Shown here piece by piece: positions 14,650 through 21,065 of a DNA stretch of 26,888 bases. Position 1 is the stretch's first letter, and every line of letters begins with the position of its first letter. Source of the DNA: an uncultured Collinsella sp. (GTDB lineage: Bacteria > Actinomycetota > Coriobacteriia > Coriobacteriales > Coriobacteriaceae); contig CALBOJ010000040.1 in NCBI GenBank assembly GCA_937896835.1, positions 1-26,888 on the forward strand, written 5' to 3'. Both the position numbers and the translations under genes were made by a program. Under the pieces are notes generated by a model. It had not been told where the DNA came from, did not search any database, and was given only the letters and a program-made list of their open reading frames with translations.

Positions 14650-15045
14650 CTATTTGGTCTCGTCGCCCTCCAGGAAGATCTTTCGGGTCACAAAGTTGTA
14701 GACCATGACAAGCGCGGTGGCGCAGATCTTGGCGATATTGGCCTCGAGTCCCAGGCCGGCGTTGAGTGTCAGCACGATACCGTCGTTGAGTGCCAGGCCG
14801 ATCACGGACAGCACGACAAAGATAATGAACTCGCGGCGGCGGCTCATGCCTTCCTTGTGCGCAAACACGTACTTCATGCTTGCGAGGTAGTTAAAGATGA
14901 GTGAGATGATAAAGCCGCTGGTGTTGGCGATTAGGATGTTGAGGTCCAGACCGTAGTGGAGCAGATTCATAATGCCAAAGTCGATAACCGTGGCAATGAC
15001 ACCGACGACGCCAAATTTCATGATCTGCGCAAGGAGCTTTTGCAT
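14650..15045 (-). CDS. GtrA-like membrane protein
   Basis: A second GtrA-family protein with four membrane helices, 131 residues from ATG 15045. It contains IMKFGVVGVIATVIDFGIMNLL (first helix with the family ID motif), IANTSGFIISLIFNYLASMKYVF, a middle REFIIFVVLSVIGLALNDGIV segment and a terminal VYNFVTRKIFLEG. I preferred ATG 15045 because AAGGCAGG sits about 4-5 bases before it and because the N-terminus then matches the neighbouring paralogue; a TTG at 15108 would add 21 residues. It follows fbp on the same strand with a short gap, so both may be co-transcribed, with the long hairpin at 14580-14627 ending the unit. It probably moves a lipid-linked sugar or supports such transfer; the substrate cannot be told from sequence. 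Confidence 0.85.
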   Translation of the reverse strand: MQKLLAQIMKFGVVGVIATVIDFGIMNLLHYGLDLNILIANTSGFIISLIFNYLASMKYVFAHKEGMSRRREFIIFVVLSVIGLALNDGIVLTLNAGLGLEANIAKICATALVMVYNFVTRKIFLEGDETK

Positions 15046-15123
15046 GGTACCTGCCTTAAGCTGGCGCCGAAGCGCCGCGGGGATGACAAACTCAGCAAGT
15101 TTAGCCAATCCCCGCGGGTGGTG

Positions 15124-17040
15124 CTAGGCGCGCTCCTCGATAGCACCGTTTCTATATGCATCGAGCAGCTGGCGCAGGTCCTGGATCTGGCCGCGGATCT
15201 TGGCTCCCGAATCGGTGTCGCTCACCATGCGGCGACGGTCTGCCTCGTCAAAGCGGTTGGTCTCGCTTTCGATATCGACGTTGCGGGTGAGTGCCTCGGC
15301 AACCGTCGTAAAGGCCCGGTGCGACTTGAGGCGGCAGCCGCGCGAGCTCGAGATGAGCGTATAGCCGGCGATACCCGTCTTGGGATGGTAAGCGCGGCAG
15401 AAGCCGCCATCGATGACCAGCAGCTTGCCCTCGGCGCGGATGGGCTGCTCGCCCTTGGTGGTTTTAACGGGCGTGTGGCCGTTGATGATGTGACCGGTCG
15501 GTGAGCATGCCATGGGCGCGACGCCAAACTCGCGCATGATGTCGTCGCAGACCGAGGGCGACTTGGTAAGCGAAAAGTACGGGTCCATCGGCTCGACCCA
15601 GGTGCTCTTATCGGCGATATAGGCGCGCTCAAAGGTACGCACCAGGCGTCCGCTGGCGGGTGAGTTAAAGCCGATCCACAGGTACCACATCCAGTCGAGG
15701 GCGTCGCGGTCGCCCATGCGCCAGGCGCGGCGGGCGATGTGGTCGCAAAAATCGAGATAATCGCGGCCAGCGTGCCAGGTGCCCAGGCAGTTCATGCTGC
15801 TAAAGGTGCCGTCTTCGTTGAGCGGAACGCAGCCATGGAACAGCAGGTTGCCGTTGGCGACCTTGTACATCGAGCCGTGGGAATAGAGGAAATCGATATG
15901 GCGATGCAGGTGATCGGCGGTGACAAACTCGGACACGAGCTTGTCGATGATGTGCTGCTCCTGAGACGTGAGCGTATAGGGGTCCGCCGGGTCGACGGTG
16001 GGGAAGTCGTTGGTCGTGAGCGGCCATACGCTGCCGTCGGCGAGCGTGACCGTGCCGGTGTCGTGATCGATCTTGTCGAGCAGCAGGCGGTCGGTCATAT
16101 CGAACTCGGGGTGGCGCTGGATAATCTGGCCCTCGAGCTTAAAGAGCAGCACGTTGATGGCCTTGATCAGCGGGGTGATGGGCTCACCGGCGGTGTAGGT
16201 GGCATCGGCAAAGGCAACAAGCTCGCGCAGCGAGATGCCGTAGTCGTTCTCGAGGATCTCGTAATTGTCGTAGCGTAGGTTGTTGCGCAGCACCGTGGCG
16301 ATGCAGGCGGGCTCACCGGCCGCAGCGCCCATCCACAGCAGGTCGTGGTTGCCCCACTGGATGTCGAGCGAATGGTAGGTGAGCAGGCGGTCCATAATCT
16401 TGGCCGCGCCGCCGCCGCGGTCGAAGATGTCGCCCACCAGGTGCAGGTGGTCGACGGCCAGGCGCTTGATGAGCGAGGCAAGCGACTCGATAAAGTCGTC
16501 GGCGCTTGCGGTCTCCAGGATGGACTCCACGATGCGCTCGTGATAGCGCACGCGATAGTTGTTCTCGTCCGGGTGCGTGTGCAACAACTCGTCGATGATA
16601 TAGGCGTAATCGCGCGGGATGGCCTTACGCACCTTGGAGCGCGTATAGCGGCTCGAAAGCGACCGGGCAACCATGATGAGCTGGTCAAGTATCGTCTTGT
16701 ACCAGGTGGGCGAGTCCTCGCGCTGGCTGCGGACCAGCTCGATCTTCTCGTGCGGGTAGTAGATGAGCGTGCACAGCTCGCCCTTCTCGTCAAAGGTGAG
16801 CGTGTCGCCAAAAATCTCGTCGACATGCTCGCGCACGACGCCCGAGCAGTTGTTGAGGATGTGCATAAAGGCTTCGTACTCGCCATGCACGTCGCTCATA
16901 AAATGCTCAGTGCCTTTGGGCAGGTTGAGGATGGCCGAGAGATTGATGATCTCGGTAAACGCGGATTGCTCGGTGGGAAATTGTTTCGACAGCAGACGCA
17001 GATACTTGAAGTCTTGCGGATTGCGATCGAATGCGACCAT
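15124..17040 (-). CDS. fbp: Fructose-1,6-bisphosphatase, class III
   Basis: A class III (Firmicutes-type) FBPase that removes the 1-phosphate of fructose 1,6-bisphosphate in gluconeogenesis, cytoplasmic. The 638-residue product has the normal family length. Calcineurin-like metallophosphatase motifs appear in order: MSDVHGEYEAF (D-x-H-G), VGDIFDRGGGA (G-D-x-x-D-R-G), WGNHDLLWMGA (G-N-H-D) and INGHTPVK (G-H-T-P). They coordinate two metal ions. The protein begins MVAFDRNPQDFKYLRLLSKQFPT. ATG 17040 is chosen because GGAAGGTG lies 5 bases upstream; a longer frame upstream has no ribosome site. The promoter region holds a perfect 10-bp dyad at 17068-17097 enclosing a TTGACG box, so repressor or activator control is likely. 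A gtrA-like gene follows on the same strand. Confidence 0.96.
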   Translation of the reverse strand: MVAFDRNPQDFKYLRLLSKQFPTEQSAFTEIINLSAILNLPKGTEHFMSDVHGEYEAFMHILNNCSGVVREHVDEIFGDTLTFDEKGELCTLIYYPHEKIELVRSQREDSPTWYKTILDQLIMVARSLSSRYTRSKVRKAIPRDYAYIIDELLHTHPDENNYRVRYHERIVESILETASADDFIESLASLIKRLAVDHLHLVGDIFDRGGGAAKIMDRLLTYHSLDIQWGNHDLLWMGAAAGEPACIATVLRNNLRYDNYEILENDYGISLRELVAFADATYTAGEPITPLIKAINVLLFKLEGQIIQRHPEFDMTDRLLLDKIDHDTGTVTLADGSVWPLTTNDFPTVDPADPYTLTSQEQHIIDKLVSEFVTADHLHRHIDFLYSHGSMYKVANGNLLFHGCVPLNEDGTFSSMNCLGTWHAGRDYLDFCDHIARRAWRMGDRDALDWMWYLWIGFNSPASGRLVRTFERAYIADKSTWVEPMDPYFSLTKSPSVCDDIMREFGVAPMACSPTGHIINGHTPVKTTKGEQPIRAEGKLLVIDGGFCRAYHPKTGIAGYTLISSSRGCRLKSHRAFTTVAEALTRNVDIESETNRFDEADRRRMVSDTDSGAKIRGQIQDLRQLLDAYRNGAIEERA

Positions 17041-17067
17041 GAAACACCTTCCGATGGGGTTGGTAAA

Positions 17068-17097
17068 ACTGATAAACAGCGTCAAACGTTTATCAGT
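17068..17097. promoter_or_regulatory. Perfect palindromic operator upstream of fbp
   Basis: ACTGATAAAC (17068-17077) and GTTTATCAGT (17088-17097) are perfect inverted arms around a 10-base spacer. On the minus strand the spacer contains TTTGACG, a -35-like hexamer facing fbp, 28 bases upstream of its start. The geometry fits a dimeric regulator covering the promoter. The identity of the regulator is unknown. Confidence 0.6.
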
Positions 17098-17360
17098 ATG
17101 CGCCGCTTTTGTTTCGATTGGGGGTGGGAGGTCGAATTGTTGGCCGAACGGTTTGGTAAATCGATTTAGTTGAGGTAGATATGGCGGTTGGGTGGAGACG
17201 ACAGAAGGTGTTTTCTCAGATATTTATGCGTGGGGTCGGTGGAGACGATGGTGGTAAAGATGTTCGCTATTATTGGTTCGATTTGGTAAATAGTGGACAT
17301 ATGTACCGTATATAGGCTCACTGTGCGATAATTTGCGCAGCAATGAGTAAGGAGCCTCAT

Positions 17361-18251
17361 ATGAGTGATTTTGTCCTGACCTGTGAATCCGCCGCCGATC
17401 GAACTCGGGAGTTCTTTGAATCGCGCAATATCCCTGTCGTGTGTTTTCATTACGAGATCGACGATGTTGTCTATACGGACGATCTGTATCGGTCGATTAC
17501 GCCGGACGAGTTTTTTGCCCAGATATCCGCGGGCGCCATGCCCAAGACGTCTCAGGTGAGCGTGGGTGAGTACGAGGAGTTTTGGGAGCCGCTTGTTGCC
17601 GAGGGTAAAGACGTGCTGCACCTGACGTTGTCGTCGGGTATTTCGGGTACGTATGGCTCGGCTTGCGTTGCGGCGCAGATGCTCGCCGATCGCTATCCCC
17701 AGGGCGGCAAGGTGCGCGTCATCGATTCGCTGGCGGCGTCTTCGGGCTTTGGCCTGCTGGCGGAATGTGCCGCCGACGTGCGCGATAGCGGGGCTTCACT
17801 CGACGAGACGGCTGCCTGGATCGAGGAGCACAAGCTCAACCTGCACCACTGGTTCTTCTCGACCGATCTGTCGAGCTACCTGCGCGGCGGTCGCATTTCG
17901 GCTGCGAGCGCGATCATCGGCACGGCGCTTAAGATTTGCCCGCTTATGACGGTCGATTGCGAAGGTGGGCTGTCGCCACGTGAGAAGATTCGCACTAAGA
18001 AGCGCGCGATTTCCGAGATGGCTAAGACCATGATGGCACACGTGCAGGACGGTGCGGATTATTCGGGTAAGTGCATCATGTCGCACTCGGCGTGCCGCGA
18101 GGATGCCGAAGCAGTTGCGGCGCTGATCGAGGAACAGATTCCGCAGCTTAAAGGCAAGATTGAGATCAATAACATCGGTACTCTGATTGGCTCGCATACC
18201 GGACCTGGTACGGTGGCGCTCTTCTTTATGGGCGACAAGCGCGTGGATTAG
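17361..18251 (+). CDS. DegV family fatty-acid-binding protein
   Basis: A DegV/FakB-type protein, which binds a fatty acid and in many Gram-positives presents it to the FakA kinase for phospholipid synthesis. The 296 residues match the family. Seen motifs are the N-terminal ESAAD loop, the SQVSVGEYEEFW segment, the ligand-pocket LTLSSGISGTYGSA, DSLAASSGFGLL, SYLRGGRISAASAIIGTALKICPLM and the terminal IGTLIGSHTGPGTVALFFMG. ATG 17361 is chosen because AAGGAG lies 7 bases upstream; an in-frame ATG at 17343 has no ribosome site and may lie at the transcript start, since a GATAAT box is at 17327-17332. It is divergent from fbp. No fakA homologue is adjacent, so it is one of possibly several paralogues. 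Confidence 0.93.
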   Translation: MSDFVLTCESAADRTREFFESRNIPVVCFHYEIDDVVYTDDLYRSITPDEFFAQISAGAMPKTSQVSVGEYEEFWEPLVAEGKDVLHLTLSSGISGTYGSACVAAQMLADRYPQGGKVRVIDSLAASSGFGLLAECAADVRDSGASLDETAAWIEEHKLNLHHWFFSTDLSSYLRGGRISAASAIIGTALKICPLMTVDCEGGLSPREKIRTKKRAISEMAKTMMAHVQDGADYSGKCIMSHSACREDAEAVAALIEEQIPQLKGKIEINNIGTLIGSHTGPGTVALFFMGDKRVD

Positions 18252-18292
18252 TTTGCCCCATCACATCGCTGCATGATTGCTCAAACGAAAAC

Positions 18293-18320
18293 GGCCCGCC
18301 TCACGTTTGTGGGGCGGGCC
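18293..18320. terminator. Bidirectional terminator between degV and the TIM-barrel gene
   Basis: GGCCCGCC (18293-18300) and GGCGGGCC (18313-18320) with an inner CAC/GTG pair make a strong stem between two convergent genes. The minus-strand side runs into GTTTTCGTTT, the better terminator signal; the plus side has TTG only. Confidence 0.75.
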
Positions 18321-18333
18321 TTGCTGTTGGGGG

Positions 18334-19425
18334 TTAGCGTTTCTTTCCGCGGAAGAAGAAGCCGTGCAGTGACGGCTTGAGGCCGCGGTTGGCGCGATGC
18401 TCCTCGACGCGCTCGTGGATCGAAGCGACGCGCTCGATGACTTCGTCGGGAATCGGCACGTCGGGATTCATGTTCTCGACCTGGCTGACCTCGGCGGCGG
18501 AGACCTGGTCGATAATGGGCACATCGTCGTGCGAGATGACAGGTGTGGCGTCTTCCTTCATCTTGCGATAACGCTGCATCATGTCGGTCTGTAGCTGCTG
18601 GGCCGAAGGCGGCGTCCAGATGATGGCGTTGGCGCCGGCGGCGATGGTTTCACGGATGCTCTCTGGCGTCTTGCCGCCCGGCGCGATGAGCGGCAGGTTG
18701 GGATAGTGCTTGCGCAGCTCGCGTAGGACCTGGGGCGTGTTCTTGCCAGCGGCGATGTTGAGAATCTTGGCTCCAGCGCGCACCTTGGCGTGGGCATCGT
18801 CGTCGCAGCGAACGACCGTAGCGATGACGGGGATGTCGGCGATGTTGGTGATGTGCTCGACCATCTCGGCGGTGGCGGGGGAGTTGACCACGCATCCCGC
18901 CGCGCCCTGCATCTCGGAGACGGCTGCCATCTGCACGGAGCGCTTACCAGTGGTGGTGCCACCGCCCACACCTACAAAGACCGGGCACTCGGCGACGGTC
19001 AGCAGCGCTTGCGTAATGGCGGGCTGCGGCGTGAAAGGGTAGACCGCAAAGACGGCATCGGCGTTGGAGTTGCGGATAACCGCGACATCGGTGGTGTAAA
19101 TGAGCGACTTGATGCGGCGGCCAAAGAGCGTGAAGCCGCTGGCCTCCTCAATCTCGTCAGGCATGCGAAGGGCCGCCTTGCGCAAACGCCCGTCGATGGG
19201 CAGCGGCTCCATGGGGAGCAGTCCGTTGGGGGTCACGGCTACCTGGGGCTCGGTGAACTCGTCTGCGAGCTCGACCTCGGAGAAATCGACCGAGGCGACG
19301 ATGTCCTCGTGAACCTCGGCGGGCACATCGATGGGGGCTTGGTCGTTTGCCGCGGCAGGCGTGTCGAAGGAGCTGGTGCCGACGAAGGCGTCGACGCGCT
19401 CATTTAGATCGTTGAGGGTATCCAT
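18334..19425 (-). CDS. Conserved TIM-barrel protein of unknown function with N- and C-terminal extensions
   Basis: The core (about 88-290) belongs to a conserved family often labelled hydrolase, a phosphate-binding TIM barrel of the ThiG/aldolase type, with no assigned reaction that I know. Seen are GRRIKSLIYTTDVAVIRNSNADAVFAVYPFTPQ-type blocks (102-134), VGVGGGTTTGKRS (151-163), KILNIAAGKNT (220-230), LIAPGGKTPESI (246-257, a phosphate-binding Gly loop) and AGANAIIWTPPS (263-274). The 363 residues are about 90 longer than the short homologues I recall. The extra parts are an acidic, low-complexity N-terminus (1-80) and a C-terminal tail (295-363) ending in basic FFFRGKKR. The ATG 19425 ribosome site is weak; ATG 19212 (M72, MEPLPIDGR) is an alternative that would remove the extension. 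It is convergent with degV. Confidence 0.8.
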   Translation of the reverse strand: MDTLNDLNERVDAFVGTSSFDTPAAANDQAPIDVPAEVHEDIVASVDFSEVELADEFTEPQVAVTPNGLLPMEPLPIDGRLRKAALRMPDEIEEASGFTLFGRRIKSLIYTTDVAVIRNSNADAVFAVYPFTPQPAITQALLTVAECPVFVGVGGGTTTGKRSVQMAAVSEMQGAAGCVVNSPATAEMVEHITNIADIPVIATVVRCDDDAHAKVRAGAKILNIAAGKNTPQVLRELRKHYPNLPLIAPGGKTPESIRETIAAGANAIIWTPPSAQQLQTDMMQRYRKMKEDATPVISHDDVPIIDQVSAAEVSQVENMNPDVPIPDEVIERVASIHERVEEHRANRGLKPSLHGFFFRGKKR

Positions 19426-19616
19426 GGAAGCTCGATTCTATGCGATGACGGCCGGCGCGATGCAGCCGGAATTGCGAATGCTAAATCGTTTGACGAGTTG
19501 ATTTTTCCCCGCTACGCAATTCGTTAGACCGAAGGGCCGGCGAACGTGAAGGAGCTGTGGTGGCGGGGATCGAGGTGCTATCTTGAAAGTCCCGTTTAAA
19601 AGAGAGGTGACGCGGT

Positions 19617-19787
19617 ATGGAATTGACAGCAATGTTTGGCTCGATTGGCCTGTGTGTGGGCGCAATTGTTGCCGCCGCGGTCATCTACTTTGTGGTCACG
19701 GCCATTAAGGGCAAAAGGGCCGAACGCAAGGAGCGCACGATGCTTAAACAGCATCGCGACCAGCAGGGCAAACGCGCACGGAGATAG
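19617..19787 (+). CDS. Small single-pass membrane protein (56 residues)
   Basis: A short gene with a convincing ribosome site (AGAGAGGTG about 8 bases before ATG 19617). The product has a hydrophobic helix at about residues 6-29 (MFGSIGLCVGAIVAAAVIYF and following), followed by a very basic cytoplasmic tail (KGKRAERKERTMLKQHRDQQGKRARR). The pattern fits an N-out membrane peptide with about half its length as a cationic tail. I do not recognise the family. It lies alone between two minus-strand genes with a 190-base upstream gap that contains a TATCTT box at 19579-19584 and no other clear feature. Convergent with the methyltransferase gene after 24 bases. Confidence 0.65.
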   Translation: MELTAMFGSIGLCVGAIVAAAVIYFVVTAIKGKRAERKERTMLKQHRDQQGKRARR

Positions 19788-19811
19788 CTTGTTGAGTTTT
19801 GGATCCGTGCG

Positions 19812-20915
19812 CTAACTGCGTTTTCGGATCAGGGCAATGTAGAAGCCCTCAAAGTCGCGGCTGGGCGGAATGGTGAGCGTGCCGGGCAGGCCGTTGGCGA
19901 TGGCCGATACCTGACCCGCGGCAATGGCTTCGGTCAGGGCGTTGGACTCGATGCGCGGCTCCTCACCAGCTTCCTGGGCGCGGCGTGCCTCACTTTCGCT
20001 CGGCGTGCCATCGAGGGGGATAAGCTCGCAGTCCATGTGCTTGTCGAGGGCCTCTTGCAGGGCGTCCTCGTTTTCCTGCGGCAAGATCGAACAAGTCGAA
20101 TAGACGAGCGTGCCGCCCGGTTTGAGGGCTCCCATGGCGCGGTCCAGAAGTGCTCGCTGCGAGCGGGCGCACCTGCTCAGCAACTGCTCGGTGAGGCCGC
20201 GCAGGCTCTTCTCGTTGCCGCTGACGACGGTGCCCGTGCCGGTGCAGGGAGCGTCGAGCAGGATACGGTCAAAGCGGAAGAACTCGTCGAGCTCGCGTGC
20301 GTCGATGCGCATGACGGGCACGTTTTTTGCGCCTTGGCGGTGGAGGTTGGCTTCGAGCTTCTCGGCGCGGGGAATGCTCATCTCGCAGGCGGTGAGGTGT
20401 GCCTGGCCCTGGGTGAGGGCGGCGATCTGCGTCGTCTTGCCGCCGGGGGCCGCGCACATGTCCAGGATGTCCTCGCCGGCCTGGGCGCCCAAGACCAACG
20501 GCGGCATCATGGACGACAGACTTTGCAAGTAGATCTTGCCGTCGCGGTAGATGTCGAGGTCCCACAGGTCGGAAACCTGGGCCTCGGGCAGGATGGAAGC
20601 GTCCGGGTACCATGCGACGGGGCGGTGGGCGATGCCGGCGGCATCGAGCGCCGCGGCGATGTCCTCGGCGGTTGCCTTGAGCGTGTTGGCGCGCAGCGTG
20701 ACCGGGCGTGTGGCCGCGGCGCCGAAGCCCTCGATCATAAGCTCGGCATCGGCGGGCGCATAGGCGCCGGCGACCGTGTCGACCATAAAGCGCGGCAGGT
20801 CGGCGGCGGAGGGTTGGGCGGCAAGCTGGTCGGAAAGCTCGGTGGCGGCAAACTGCCTGAGCTTGAGCTCGGCCTTGACCTGCTTTTTCTGCTTACGACG
20901 ACGCGGCTTGGACAT
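19812..20915 (-). CDS. NOL1/NOP2/Sun-family rRNA cytosine-C5 methyltransferase (RsmB/RsmF-like)
   Basis: An SAM-dependent RNA m5C methyltransferase, most likely acting on rRNA in the cytoplasm. The 367-residue product opens with a basic RNA-binding start (MSKPRRRKQKKQVKAELKL). It contains the pre-SAM region YLQSLSSMMPPLVLGAQAGEDIL-type (129-150), SAM motif I DMCAAPGGKT (152-161), the motif IV cysteine DAPCTGTG (Cys224) and the catalytic motif VI YSTCSILPQENE (Cys275). The C-terminus FEGFYIALIRKRS matches the family. Both cysteines needed by RNA m5C methyltransferases are present. The N-terminal NusB-like domain of RsmB is absent, so it is closer to RsmF, although it also lacks RsmF's extra C-terminal domain. 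ATG 20915 has GGAAGGA upstream. The complex repeat at 20935-21054 lies in its leader, between it and the metG-like gene. Confidence 0.9.
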   Translation of the reverse strand: MSKPRRRKQKKQVKAELKLRQFAATELSDQLAAQPSAADLPRFMVDTVAGAYAPADAELMIEGFGAAATRPVTLRANTLKATAEDIAAALDAAGIAHRPVAWYPDASILPEAQVSDLWDLDIYRDGKIYLQSLSSMMPPLVLGAQAGEDILDMCAAPGGKTTQIAALTQGQAHLTACEMSIPRAEKLEANLHRQGAKNVPVMRIDARELDEFFRFDRILLDAPCTGTGTVVSGNEKSLRGLTEQLLSRCARSQRALLDRAMGALKPGGTLVYSTCSILPQENEDALQEALDKHMDCELIPLDGTPSESEARRAQEAGEEPRIESNALTEAIAAGQVSAIANGLPGTLTIPPSRDFEGFYIALIRKRS

Positions 20916-20934
20916 CCGTCTTTCCTTCCACCTA

Positions 20935-21054
20935 AATGATTATTCTGGGACGGGGATTAAAAATCATTTAGTGATTCCCGTCCCAAAAAGACTGCTTTGC
21001 GGCGCCCGGGAATGATTTTTTAATCCCCGTCCCAGAATAATCATTCCCGGGCGC
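20935..21054. repeat. Nested inverted repeats between metG-like and rRNA methyltransferase genes
   Basis: Left arm 20935-20968 and right arm 21011-21045 are nearly perfect inverted copies (about 33 bp, one base length difference in an A/T run), each with an internal TTCTGGGACGGGGATTAA core. A third partial core, GATTCCCGTCCC, lies between them (20973-20984). The right arm is also enclosed by GCGCCCGGGAATGATT (21002-21017) and AATCATTCCCGGGCGC (21039-21054). The stems overlap, so several folds are mutually exclusive. It may act as a terminator for the metG-like gene (a TTTTT at 20989-20985 follows on the minus strand) or be a REP-like mobile repeat. Confidence 0.8.
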
Positions 21055-21065
21055 ATTGCGGTTGC

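Noticed and set aside
16345..17169. 274-residue plus-strand frame opposite fbp
   Set aside because: Shadow of the class III FBPase, no ribosome site.
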